Notes under the pieces: model-generated
Databases searched by the model: none
Told to the model about the DNA's origin: nothing
What the model saw: the letters and a program-made list of their open reading frames with translations, nothing else
Source of the DNA: CAMDPA01 sp965223035
Lineage (GTDB): Bacteria; Pseudomonadota; Alphaproteobacteria; Rhizobiales; Hyphomicrobiaceae
Direction: 5' to 3'
DNA length: 64,000 nt
Assembly (NCBI GenBank): GCA_965223035.1
Contig: OZ244980.1
Location: forward strand, 186,001-250,000
Position numbers and translations under genes: made by a program
Part shown: one piece after another, positions 35,220 through 43,877 of the stretch
How the letters are laid out: every line of letters begins with the position of its first letter
Numbering within the stretch: the stretch's first letter is position 1

Positions 35220-35358
35220 CTAGAGCAACCTGCCTTTAATCGGAATCGGAACGATCCCGATTAAAGGCAGAAAGTTGCTCTACACATTAAGAGCGATCAT
35301 CTTTGCGCCTTAAATCGGAACCGGCTTTGCGGTTCCGATTTAAGGCGCGATGATCTAG
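35220..35358. repeat. Paired palindromic repeat, full length
   Basis: This is the most complete copy: a GAGCAAC unit (CTAGAGCAACCTGCCTTTAA ... AAAGTTGCTCTA), the linker CACATTAAGAGC, and a GATCATC unit whose arms (GCGCCTTAAATCGGAACCG and complement) pair perfectly around CTTTG. CTAG is at both outer ends. The right end supplies the stop of the gene at 35355. Confidence 0.93.
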
Positions 35359-36239
35359 TCAGCATTCACCTGAGTTGGGTGATGAATCAAATCATTACGC
35401 CACACACGTCGCGCTTGCGTGCGCTTTCTGCAGGTAGCAGCATCACGGATAAACAGTGCATTGGCGGATTTCACAGCGGCTTGGCCGTCGCCGTTGGGAG
35501 TAAGTTGCCGCTTAAACGGATCATATGACCACTGCTTAAATTCGGCTTGTTCAAGGTAACTCACGACCCCATTATCGGTACTTTCGGTCGCGATGGCCAA
35601 CAGGTATGGATTGCGTAGCGTGTCACGTGCGCCAGCAAGAACGTTGGCTTCAAACCCCTCGACATCCAATTTGATAAAGATGGGATCGGCGCCGGCCAAT
35701 AAGTCGTCGAGGCGGATCATTTCGACCTCGCGCGTGTTGGAGGTCCCATTGGTAACGACCCGGTTCACTGTATCGCAACCAACTGTGAACCGTGCTGTGC
35801 CGGTTTCCGCGCCAAGCGCCATTTGCACGGCTTTGACTCGCTTTTCAATGCTGTTTGCTTTGATATTGCGCTCTAACGCACGCATTGTTTCGGGATCGGG
35901 CTCTACAGCGATCGTGTTGGCTTCGCACACAGCCGACGCCAGTATCGTATAGCTACCGATATTCGCGCCTACGTCGGTGAAGAGATCACCTGGGCGCATC
36001 AAGTGAAGGAGAAATGCCATATCGGCGAACTCGTGCAACCCGCAGTAGATATTTCCAGTGGCGCCAGTCATGCCATGTCGAGCGATTAGCTTTGCACCCC
36101 CGATCCAGGAAAATTCGACTTCCTTTCGCAATCTGCTGTCAATCTGCCAGCGGCCATATCGGTAATAGGCGCTGATCGGTTGCTTCGCGCTGAGGGGATG
36201 GTTTGCAATGAACTTGAGCGTTTTAAGAAGAGCCAGCAT
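35355..36239 (-). CDS. FkbM-family methyltransferase
   Basis: The 294-residue protein has GDLFTDVGANIGSYTILASA (SAM motif I), NTIAVEPDPETMRALERNIK and DPIFIKLDVEGFEANVLAGA, the hallmark KxDVEGxE motif of FkbM enzymes. It would O-methylate a sugar. It is flanked on both sides by paired palindromic repeats, and its TAG stop lies inside the CTAG of the left one. This boxed arrangement may mean that the gene is transcribed alone. Confidence 0.91.
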   Translation of the reverse strand: MLALLKTLKFIANHPLSAKQPISAYYRYGRWQIDSRLRKEVEFSWIGGAKLIARHGMTGATGNIYCGLHEFADMAFLLHLMRPGDLFTDVGANIGSYTILASAVCEANTIAVEPDPETMRALERNIKANSIEKRVKAVQMALGAETGTARFTVGCDTVNRVVTNGTSNTREVEMIRLDDLLAGADPIFIKLDVEGFEANVLAGARDTLRNPYLLAIATESTDNGVVSYLEQAEFKQWSYDPFKRQLTPNGDGQAAVKSANALFIRDAATCRKRTQARRVWRNDLIHHPTQVNAD

Positions 36240-36277
36240 TAAGGCGGTGCTGTGTTAGCAGACGGATTGAGCAAAAG

Positions 36278-36416
36278 CTAGGGTAACCTGCCTTTAATCG
36301 GAATCGGAACGATCCCGATCAAAGGCATAAAGTTGCTCTACACTTTAAGAGCGATCATCTTTGCGCCTTAAATCGGAACCGGCTTTGCGGTTCCGATTTA
36401 AGGCGCGATGATCTAG
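36278..36416. repeat. Paired palindromic repeat
   Basis: This copy is almost identical to the one at 35220, with a decayed first end (CTAGGGTAACC) and the same linker type (CACTTTAAGAGC). It starts about 39 bases upstream of the FkbM start codon, so the intact gene sits between two near-identical repeats. Confidence 0.92.
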
Positions 36417-36543
36417 GGAGCTCGCCGAGCTGTGGTCCACGGATGTTCGTCGAAGGAGAAGATGCGACGCGTCTAGCTCGTCGCAGCGCATGTAGGGATC
36501 AATCGCAGCCTAGGTCGATCACGCCTATAGGACAGCCCAAGAG

Positions 36544-37020
36544 TCATCTTTTGTGTTTCGGCCACCAGCTCGGCGTATCCCATTTTAGGATCTGCAATCT
36601 GCGGCCTGCCCAACGAGCGGCGAGTACACATCCATAGGCCAGCAGCAATCCCACCAGACCGGCGACTATATCATTCAGGCTGGCGGTGCGACCAGGGATG
36701 AACAGTTGCATAATTTCGAGGATGACCGCGAGGCCGGCAATCGTCACCACAACAGCCCAAGCGCGACGGAACGCGCAAAACGACGGAACGGCTACAGCGA
36801 AGAAGGCCACCACGTGAAGGGTCAGATCGTTTTCACCGTATAGCCATGGATGGTCGGGTAGCGGATTGGGAGAGACAATAGCGAAATAGGTGGCGATGAA
36901 TGTCGCCAACATCGAGGTCGCTACGAGATAGGCGCGCCCGGGAACCACCGGATTCCGACTCGGCGGCGTTGCATTCGAGGCGCCAGGCGGCTTGAGCGCA
37001 GAACGAGCCTGGGTTGTCAT
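36544..37020 (-). CDS. VanZ-like membrane protein
   Basis: The product has four hydrophobic segments and the VanZ-family pattern: ATYFAIVSPNPLPDHPWLYG, NDLTLHVVAFFAVAVPSFCA (with the conserved HxxAFF) and LEIMQLFIPGRTASLNDIVA (EIxQxxxPxRxxxxxDxxxN-like). VanZ-like proteins often accompany polysaccharide loci; their biochemical role is not established. The start is uncertain: ATG 37020 gives a short hydrophilic tail before the first membrane segment, while ATG 37086 is in the same frame. Confidence 0.8.
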   Translation of the reverse strand: MTTQARSALKPPGASNATPPSRNPVVPGRAYLVATSMLATFIATYFAIVSPNPLPDHPWLYGENDLTLHVVAFFAVAVPSFCAFRRAWAVVVTIAGLAVILEIMQLFIPGRTASLNDIVAGLVGLLLAYGCVLAARWAGRRLQILKWDTPSWWPKHKR

Positions 37021-37160
37021 GCGCGTCCAAGTGGTTCGGCGGGCGTGAACCCGTGCGGGTGTCGCATACAAATTCCTATCAGTCATTCGCTTAAGACCGG
37101 GCCATGTCTTGACTTTTGAGCGGCCCGTGGATTGCGCTTCGGTCCGGCATGGGTGATCGG

Positions 37161-37454
37161 TCACTGCATGGCCATCGCCTCGTCCATCCGACGTTCGCGC
37201 CATGCTGGATCGGTCACTTCGCGTAACTCCCACAGCTCCCGTTCAAGCTGTTCGAGGCGTAGATCATGATTTTCGGCACGATCGAAAGGGTCTGACGTCA
37301 TTGACAGCTGATCGATTCGACGCTGTTGCGTCTGCAGCCGACATCTTAAATCGCGCAGCTGTCGATTTGTCCGCGCCAGATGAAAAATCAGCCCAACCAC
37401 CAAGAAACCCAGACCGAAATTGAGAAGCGGCCACAGCTGTATGCCGTCAATCAT
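37161..37454 (-). CDS. Small membrane protein with coiled coil
   Basis: I recognise no family for this 97-residue protein. It has one N-terminal membrane segment (LWPLLNFGLGFLVVGLIFHL) followed by a charged helical region likely to form a coiled coil (QLRDLRCRLQTQQRRIDQLS and DLRLEQLERELWELRE). ATG 37454 has GGGGGA immediately upstream. It lies between the VanZ-like gene and the broken ugd, in the same direction. Confidence 0.65.
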   Translation of the reverse strand: MIDGIQLWPLLNFGLGFLVVGLIFHLARTNRQLRDLRCRLQTQQRRIDQLSMTSDPFDRAENHDLRLEQLERELWELREVTDPAWRERRMDEAMAMQ

Positions 37455-37489
37455 GATTTCCCCCAGTGTCCCCGCCTGCCTTGACGTCT

Positions 37490-38099
37490 TCAAACCCTCA
37501 TTTGGACATCAATTCTTTCATTGACCATCGGATCCGTTAAACCGACGAAGGAAGTGGAGTGGCGGCCCACGCCCAGATGGCTCAAACCGGCCGCCAACGC
37601 CTCTCCTGGTTGAAATACGTTCCTCATGTCGACAAGCTTGGTGCCGCGCATAAGGGACGCTGCGCGAAAAAGATCGAGCGCGCGAAATTCATTCCACTCG
37701 GTAAGAACCACCAAGACATCGCACCCTTGCGCCGCATCGAGTTCGCTGTCACACCACCTCACCCCCGCGATGAGCGCTTCACAGTTTTTCCGCGCATGTG
37801 GATCATAAGCCTGCACCTTGGCTCCGTCCGCGATCAGTTTCGGCAGGATGACCAGGCTCGGCGCGTCGCGCATATCATCGGTGTTGGGCTTGAAGGTCGC
37901 ACCGAGGATGCCGATGGTCTTGCCGTGAAGATCACCATCCGCGGCCTGGATGATGCGATTGGCGATGGCGATTTTGCGCTCGGTGTTGACCGTTCTGACC
38001 TGCTCAATGAGGGTCAGCGGTGACCGACCAGCCAAACTCAGCAAAGCAGGCCGCCGAAACCAAGCCGACATAGCCAGCGCCAACCATGCAGATATTCAT
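37490..38099 (-). pseudogene. ugd: UDP-glucose 6-dehydrogenase with large internal deletion
   Basis: The intact enzyme makes UDP-glucuronate. Here the first 27 codons remain from ATG 38099 (MNICMVGAGYVGLVSAACFA, EFGWSVT), then the sequence jumps, in another frame, to the C-terminal domain (LTLIEQVRTVNTERKIAIAN, KTIGILGATFKPNTDDMRDA). About 260 codons are missing, including the catalytic cysteine segment. The junction is near 38019. A gene caller would report 37490-38083 as a shorter open frame, but that lacks the active site. It would have fed the UDP-glucuronate decarboxylase at 33400. Confidence 0.88.
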
Positions 38100-38208
38100 G
38101 AGCTTAGCGTCCCGATGCAATGTACTTTTTGGGGCCCGTGCACGTCAAAGAAGGGTAGCCGTTTTGGCTGTGCGACATCGGGCGACAGCTGACAACGGCT
38201 ACCGCACG

Positions 38209-38361
38209 CCAAGTGAAATTGGGTTCACTTGGTCGATCAGGTAAACCGAGGCTGTCGCCCGCTACTCGAATTCCACACACACTTGTTGGACGAGAAATCC
38301 CATCAAAAGGCTGGTTTCAGCCAAAGCTACCGCACGCCAGGTGACATCGCCGTCACCTGGC
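38209..38361. repeat. Two related hairpins with compensating changes
   Basis: CCAAGTGAA (38209) pairs with TTCACTTGG (38224-38232); GCCAGGTGAC (38336) pairs with GTCACCTGGC (38352-38361). Both have six-base loops and both follow the same block GCTACCGCACGCC. The stems differ at two positions, and each change is matched by its partner. The pair lies between the glycosylphosphotransferase gene and the broken ugd. It may be a terminator pair, operator sites or a further repeat family. Confidence 0.7.
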
Positions 38362-38464
38362 AAACCGGTAGACACATTGATGTGATTGCCCCCAAAAATT
38401 CACGCTGTACCCACGGCTGTGTTGGTCGACACAGGCCAAATCCCTCGTCAGGCCTTAAGCCCGG

Positions 38465-40033
38465 TTAAGATGCGGCGCGTTGTTCAGAGAGCGCCACGAT
38501 GGTCCCACAGTTTCCTTCGGGCCAATGGCTCGGCGATGATGCCAGAGCAAATCGGACCTCGCTTCTAGCTTGATCGACGGCGCCTCGCCGGACGACCTCT
38601 CCGAACACGACCATGCGCACCGTTTCTAAGACGATCCGCACGTCAAGGACAAACGACGCATGACGGATGTACCACAAATCCAGCGCCATTTTGTCATCGA
38701 GCAACAGGGATTTCCCACCGTTGACTTGAGCCCATCCTGTCAAACCGGGGCGAACCCGAAGCCGCGCGCCGGCTTCCACCGATTGATCTTTTGGGAGTAA
38801 CGGCCGCGGGCCGATAAACGACATGTCTCCGATCAGAATGTTGTATAATTGTGGCAGCTCATCCAAGCGCGTGCGCCTGAGGAATCGACCAATGGCCGAG
38901 ACGCGCACGTCATCTGAAAGGCGTAGACCACGCGCGTCAAAGGCCGCCGCCATAGTCCTAAATTTGTATAGCCGAAATGGTCGTCCGCCTAAGCCGGGGC
39001 GCTGCTGCCAGAAGGTGAGAGGAAAGCCGACATCGATCAAGACCATGACGACGACGACCGCAATCACCGGCAGCATCACACCAATCAGCGCCGCCGAGGC
39101 CACCAGATCGAACCACCGCTTGATCGACCAATAGTGCCTCACGGGGCGGTAAAACGGCGTGTTCAACAGCTTGAACGACGCGGTATGATGACCATCGGAA
39201 TTGCGCTGGGCGACGTGGTGGTTGTGAGGCTCGTCTGTGGGATCGGACGCGTCGGCCGCGACCAGCCGCTCGGCGATAAAGTCGAGCTTTATCGCGGTCG
39301 CACGCTCAATATTTAAAAGCGCGGCGCGCCCGCTGTTGGAAAGCTGCGCAAAGGGCGCCGTTACCACTATGCGATCAACGCTGACGCCATGAACCTCCAA
39401 GTCACGCACGACATTGGTGACGTCTTTGAGGGTCCCCAACACCTTGTGTTGGCGGACGAGCCGGCCCGTGTGCTGGGGTCCGCGGCCCAAAATTCCGGCG
39501 ATCGTTACGCTTTGGTCAGCGAGCTCTTCGACCGCAGCCAGGTAGAGTTCGGCGATGCGGTTCATACCGACGACCAATACGGTCTCTTTTGCCGGGTGCG
39601 ACGGGTTTTGCACACGAGCCGCCGGATCGGATCGCCGCTGCTGCTGACGCAACCGATGGTGCAGGCGCGAAGCGACGCGGGCGCCACCCATCAGGGCGAT
39701 CATCAGAAGACCTTGTAGAACGGGAAGCGACCGCGCGACGCCATCCATGCGATGGAGCAAGAATCCCAAGACGACGGCAGTCGGCACAACGATGGCCACA
39801 GCTTGAACGACTTTGAGGTAATCCGACAGCGTGCTGAGCCGCCAAATGGCGCGATTGAGCCCAACGATGCCGATCACAGGCAACGCGACCAATAGCGTCA
39901 ATCCGAAGTAGGGCAGAGCGCTTTCGATCTGGTCCGGGGAGACGTCAAAGTTATTACGCAGGAGCAGGGCAAAAGTCGTTGCCACTTCGATCAAAAGAAG
40001 GTCGATGAGCAAAAGACCACATTGGCGTTTCAT
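38465..40033 (-). CDS. Polyprenyl glycosylphosphotransferase (exopolysaccharide priming enzyme)
   Basis: This 522-residue enzyme (WcaJ/ExoY/GumD type) starts repeat-unit assembly by moving a sugar-1-phosphate to undecaprenyl phosphate. Four N-terminal membrane segments are followed by a CoA-binding-like domain (ETVLVVGMNRIAELYLAAVE), a fifth membrane segment and the bacterial sugar transferase domain with WQQRPGLGGRPFRLYKFRTM, RFLRRTRLDELPQLYNILIG, DMSFIGPRPLLPKD and RPGLTGWAQVNGG. ATG 40033 has GGGGGA just before it. Part of the central loop is His/Asp-rich and unconserved. Confidence 0.92.
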   Translation of the reverse strand: MKRQCGLLLIDLLLIEVATTFALLLRNNFDVSPDQIESALPYFGLTLLVALPVIGIVGLNRAIWRLSTLSDYLKVVQAVAIVVPTAVVLGFLLHRMDGVARSLPVLQGLLMIALMGGARVASRLHHRLRQQQRRSDPAARVQNPSHPAKETVLVVGMNRIAELYLAAVEELADQSVTIAGILGRGPQHTGRLVRQHKVLGTLKDVTNVVRDLEVHGVSVDRIVVTAPFAQLSNSGRAALLNIERATAIKLDFIAERLVAADASDPTDEPHNHHVAQRNSDGHHTASFKLLNTPFYRPVRHYWSIKRWFDLVASAALIGVMLPVIAVVVVMVLIDVGFPLTFWQQRPGLGGRPFRLYKFRTMAAAFDARGLRLSDDVRVSAIGRFLRRTRLDELPQLYNILIGDMSFIGPRPLLPKDQSVEAGARLRVRPGLTGWAQVNGGKSLLLDDKMALDLWYIRHASFVLDVRIVLETVRMVVFGEVVRRGAVDQARSEVRFALASSPSHWPEGNCGTIVALSEQRAAS

Positions 40034-40281
40034 ACTATCCCCCAAATGCAAACGGTCTTTATGCCGATCCAGAGTCAAGGCGTGTCACGACGTCATTCGA
40101 TATCGCTCACGACGCCTCAAAACACCAACGGGCAACGCAAGCCAGTATCTCCTCAACGCCAGGCATGCATTACCTACACGAGCGCGAGATATCACCCAAT
40201 CGCCGCGCCTGCTCATCAACACATTTAATTGTACCAATTTGTTTAACAAAATGACCACCATTTGGGCGCAGCTCCCCATGC

Positions 40282-42204
40282 TCACGTGTCATCGTTTGGT
40301 TTGGAAGGCCACCGGATTTGGGGCGAACGGCGAATTGGTTTGGCTTCCGAAGTCTGCGCGTTGTTGCTTACCGACCGCCAGGCCTGCGGCCACTCGATGT
40401 CTTCTCCCCATCGTCCCGAAGCGGGGGGCGTGGACCGGGGCGCGGCATTGGTGGGTTTGGAGTGATACCTCTTCTGGTTTTCACCTAAGCCCGCAGCTCT
40501 TGTTTCCAATCTTGCTTCGACATCTTGGTCCTGACGGAGGTTCTCTTTCGTTATCGGTTCAACTTGGGCCGCCCAGTCCGACCCTGTTCGCTCACTGCGA
40601 TCGGTGGGCCAGTCCTCACGTAGCGCGCGCCCTTGTGACCTATTTTGACTCGTTTTTGTGTCAGCATTTTCATCGCGGCTGGCGTCACGTTTGGTTGTTG
40701 GCGCAACGGGGGCTGTCCATGACGGCTCAGGTCGCTCGCCCAGGTCAAAGGGGAGATCCTCGTGCGGCGGGCGTCCCGGAGCTTTGGTGCGGACGGCTCG
40801 CCATGTGCCGCGATCGGAGGCGGCCGATGCGGGTGCTGGCACCAGAAGACCGCAGGCAAAGGCCGCGACCGCCATCATGGCCGCGGTGCGCAAGGGATAG
40901 TCGGCAAGCGAATGGGCAATCAATAGGATAACGATGATCGAGGCGGCGCGCGGCAGCGCTGTATCGATGGGTTCCAATTGTGGCAATCGGGCACGCCAGA
41001 CCGCGATGCTCCTGATCAACAACCAGACACCCAAAAGGATTGCCAAGCCGATGCCCAAGGCGCCGGACTCGAGCCATCCTTCGAGGAAATCATTGTGGGC
41101 GCGGTTGGCGAACGCGTGGAACAGGTCATCGGGCTTTTCGAATTGGGCATAAACGGGAATGAAGCTCCCGGCCCCGGCGCCAAAGGGCATATGAGCCTTG
41201 GCCGCTTCTATGGTATTGGCGGCGAACGGGATCCGAGCATCGGCGGAGAGGTCTTGGTCGAAGCGCGCCATCATGCGGAACAGCGCGAACTGTGCTGAAA
41301 AAACCAGCGCGAGCACAACCGCAGCGCCGATCAGTCGAGTTGGCTTGAAACCATTTTTGCGTCGGCGATTGGCAAAGGTCAGCAGCGCGATACCGAAAAG
41401 GGCAACGATTGTCAGTAGCATGGCCGCGCGCGATCGCGCCATGATCAGTGCGGCAACGAGGACCAGCATGCAGGTGAATGTTGCCAAAATTGGAACCAGC
41501 GCGGCGGTGTCGAGCCGATACCGACCGGTGCTTAGGTCGGTCGCGCTCACCGCGGCATGGATTACCCAAGGGCCAGCGAGCACCAATGCGCAATAGAGTA
41601 ACGCGGCCAGATGGTTGCGATTAGCAAAAAAGCCGACGGCGTCGGCTGGATTGGTGAATTCGTAAAATCGCAACGGGCTTTGTGGCCCCTGTGCGACTTG
41701 CAGTAAACCCAAGAATGCGCTGCCCAGGCCAAACAGGAGCACGAGCAGGCTCAACGCGCGCCGTTCACGCAAGCCCTGTTGCGAGACAGCCAAAGCAACC
41801 GCGATCGGCGGCAACAGCGACAGCGCGGCATACCACGTAGCGTGCGGTGTTATGCTGAGCGACCGTGAGGCTGGGGCGCTCTCGACAAGGCGAAGGGTGG
41901 CCACGACGGGCTCTCGACCAGGCAACTTGGTCCATACCTCAGGCGGAAGCGGGATCAGCTGCACGAGCGGGGTAACCGCAATGAGGAGACACAACAGTGC
42001 AAGGGCCCAGGGTCGGCGATCAGGCACGGGTGCCGCGCTAGGCGACGTTTCGGGTGTTGGCGGCCCGGACCAAAATCGAAACAGCGCGGCCAACAGCAGC
42101 GGGACGGCCGCCAGCTGAATGACGACGTCCCCGGGAAAGCCGCTGTGCGTGCCACCTCCGAGAAGCAGGCTCAGGACCAGAACTGAAGCGCAAAGCCAAA
42201 ACAT
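40282..42204 (-). CDS. O-antigen ligase / polymerase-like protein with repeat tail
   Basis: The 640-residue protein has about ten membrane segments and the O-antigen ligase (Wzy_C/WaaL) domain around 200-400, with FFANRNHLAALLYCALVLAG, RSRAAMLLTIVALFGIALLT and FAHNDFLEGWLESGALG-like text (FANRAHNDFLEGWLESGALG). From about 470 there is a hydrophilic tail holding a roughly 38-residue duplication: HEDLPFDLGERPEPSWTAPV against REDWPTDRSERTGSDWAAQV. Such tails are unusual in this family. It either polymerises or ligates the polysaccharide; it coexists with the polymerase-like protein at 25423. Confidence 0.85.
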   Translation of the reverse strand: MFWLCASVLVLSLLLGGGTHSGFPGDVVIQLAAVPLLLAALFRFWSGPPTPETSPSAAPVPDRRPWALALLCLLIAVTPLVQLIPLPPEVWTKLPGREPVVATLRLVESAPASRSLSITPHATWYAALSLLPPIAVALAVSQQGLRERRALSLLVLLFGLGSAFLGLLQVAQGPQSPLRFYEFTNPADAVGFFANRNHLAALLYCALVLAGPWVIHAAVSATDLSTGRYRLDTAALVPILATFTCMLVLVAALIMARSRAAMLLTIVALFGIALLTFANRRRKNGFKPTRLIGAAVVLALVFSAQFALFRMMARFDQDLSADARIPFAANTIEAAKAHMPFGAGAGSFIPVYAQFEKPDDLFHAFANRAHNDFLEGWLESGALGIGLAILLGVWLLIRSIAVWRARLPQLEPIDTALPRAASIIVILLIAHSLADYPLRTAAMMAVAAFACGLLVPAPASAASDRGTWRAVRTKAPGRPPHEDLPFDLGERPEPSWTAPVAPTTKRDASRDENADTKTSQNRSQGRALREDWPTDRSERTGSDWAAQVEPITKENLRQDQDVEARLETRAAGLGENQKRYHSKPTNAAPRSTPPASGRWGEDIEWPQAWRSVSNNAQTSEAKPIRRSPQIRWPSKPNDDT

Positions 42205-42270
42205 GGGGCCACGTTCCGTTGAGTGTGTTGCGGTTCGTTTTGGAGACGGGCAAACGTAAACGACGCAAAA

Positions 42271-42708
42271 TTACGGACTTGAGGGCGCCGGCGTTGCCGA
42301 TGAGCTATCGTTTCCGCCACGGGTGAGGAGAAAAATGCCAGCACCGAGACCCAACGCGCCGGCCGCACCGAGCGCGAGGGTGGTTGGGCTAAGGCCGAAG
42401 CCCGCCTGGCCTTGAATAGATGGGCTAGGGCCTGAACTGCAGGGCGACCGCGCGGTGATCGTGTAGACCGCGCCCGGATTGATGTTGACGGCGCAGCCAT
42501 CAGGGTAGACGACTTCAGCCTGTGATGTTGGGCCGACCATGACGCTGTCACCGGGATTAAGTGGTGCCGCCCCTGAGACCCGCTGAAAGCCAATGCCGGT
42601 GTTGACCGACATCTCACTGCCTTGGATGACCCGCGCCTGCGCGGCGAAGAGCGGTTGGGCCGGAAAGAGGGACAGCACCAGCGCTATCGCGCAAACAACG
42701 AACTGCAT
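42271..42708 (-). CDS. Small exported SSP-tailed protein, paralogue 1
   Basis: This 145-residue protein shares an architecture with those at 43050 and 50053: signal peptide (MQFVVCAIALVLSLFPAQPL), a FecR-like beta segment (VNTGIGFQRVSGAAPLNPGD, SVMVGPTSQAEVVYPDGCAV, then PGAVYTITARSPC) with a conserved cysteine pair, a C-terminal membrane segment (TTLALGAAGALGLGAGIFLL) and a short polar tail ending SSP. I start at ATG 42708 rather than TTG 42720. I do not know a named family. It lies directly downstream of the ligase-like gene. Confidence 0.78.
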   Translation of the reverse strand: MQFVVCAIALVLSLFPAQPLFAAQARVIQGSEMSVNTGIGFQRVSGAAPLNPGDSVMVGPTSQAEVVYPDGCAVNINPGAVYTITARSPCSSGPSPSIQGQAGFGLSPTTLALGAAGALGLGAGIFLLTRGGNDSSSATPAPSSP

Positions 42709-43049
42709 GCCCAACCCCAACTCGTCACAACGTTCGAAGTGCTCGATGACTTCGGATTTTGCCGCAACCTTTCACGAAGCGAATCATTGGGGCGGATTTT
42801 GGATCGATTGATTGCATTGCTTGATCCGTCGATAAACACCTGTATCAGAATAGTCCTACGCAGCCCGTTTCACCGAGCCTGATCCGCAAAGCCATCGTGA
42901 ATTAGGAGCAAGATTTAGCAACGGGTGTTGTAGGGTTGCTGCAGATGCTGTCGATCCCCGCCGGGCGGTGGTTTAAAGCCGCAAATAAAAAATAAGCTGG
43001 AGCGACGGTCGTCTGCTCCAGCTTATGAACTTGTAAGCCTTAGTGAAGC
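42709..43049. other. Intergenic region between two SSP-tailed protein genes
   Basis: Apart from the terminator at 42983-43026, I see nothing definite. The bases just upstream of 42708 should hold the promoter of paralogue 1. Confidence 0.4.
42983..43026 (-). terminator. Rho-independent terminator after paralogue 2
   Basis: Read on the minus strand, ATAAGCTGGAGC pairs with GCTCCAGCTTAT (12 base pairs, 11-base loop) and is followed by TTTTTATTT. It begins 24 bases after the stop of the gene at 43050 and is the clearest intrinsic terminator in the window. Confidence 0.88.
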
Positions 43050-43583
43050 CTAAGGGCTTGAAAAGCCACTTTTCCCAGACGAAGAATTGCATCCGTCGCC
43101 AAAGACACAATAGCCAAGGCCAACAGCGCCAGCGATCCCCAAGCCGATTCCAGCAACCCCCCAGGCACTCAAGCCATCCTCAGCCGGTTCTTCGACAGGT
43201 TCGCCGTATATGGGGCCTGGTGGAGGCGCGGGCACGGGAGGTGGTACGCCCTGTGAGTCGGCGCCAACTCTCATGGGCCGCGTCAAATCAACCAGCGTGC
43301 GGCCCTCCTCGCATGGTTCCCTTGATAGAATAGTCCAGACGCGACCGGCGCCAATCAATGTTTTGCAGGTCGCGGAGTAAGATATCACCGCCTTTCCGCC
43401 GGCGGAGACCATAACCTGCGCGCCGGGCTTTACCTCGACGGGCTGTGCGATTTTAACGAAACCCTCACCGAAATTGACGAGAACGTCACCTTCTCGGCTT
43501 TCTACAACCGTGGCATTCGCGTTACCCCAGCAGTAAAATATGGCTAAAGCAGCCAGCATAGCTACTCTATGCGTTCTCATCAT
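43050..43583 (-). CDS. Small exported SSP-tailed protein, paralogue 2
   Basis: The 177-residue protein has a signal peptide (VAMLAALAIFYCWGNANA), the shared beta segment (EGDVLVNFGEGFVKIAQPVE, VKPGAQVMVSAGGKAVISYS, CKTLIGAGRVWTILSREPC), a Pro-rich linker, a membrane segment (WGVAGIGLGIAGAVGLGYCV) and a polar tail ending SSP. ATG 43583 has GAGGA upstream; the frame runs far beyond but looks non-coding. It is divergent from the phosphatase gene at 43878, so their promoters share the gap 43584-43877. Confidence 0.8.
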   Translation of the reverse strand: MMRTHRVAMLAALAIFYCWGNANATVVESREGDVLVNFGEGFVKIAQPVEVKPGAQVMVSAGGKAVISYSATCKTLIGAGRVWTILSREPCEEGRTLVDLTRPMRVGADSQGVPPPVPAPPPGPIYGEPVEEPAEDGLSAWGVAGIGLGIAGAVGLGYCVFGDGCNSSSGKSGFSSP

Positions 43584-43877
43584 GTTTCGATCCTCGCTGG
43601 CGTTGGAGCCAAAAAATTGATGATACGCACTGAACAGCATAAACGGGCTAACACGCACAGCGAGTCGGCACAACCCAGCCTTCAACCCCAAAAACCAGAA
43701 ACTGTGCTGCTGAGACGGTTGCTGACCGTTGACGCCGCGCTGAAATGGACGCGGGCGGCGCGCCGAATATCGCCTAACATGCTCACGCCGATCACAACAC
43801 GGCCATAGTTGGCTGGTTGAGCTGGCCCGCTCAAGACGGCCTAATCGAGTGACGAGGATCCAAGGTTGCGTGACGGC

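Noticed and set aside
8877..36416. Evenly placed repeats considered as a CRISPR array
   Set aside because: Copies are kilobases apart, palindromic and lie between genes; there are no regular spacers and no cas genes.
38198..38361. Hairpin pair considered as a riboswitch
   Set aside because: No known riboswitch core is visible, and the downstream gene on either strand is a broken ugd or lies convergent.
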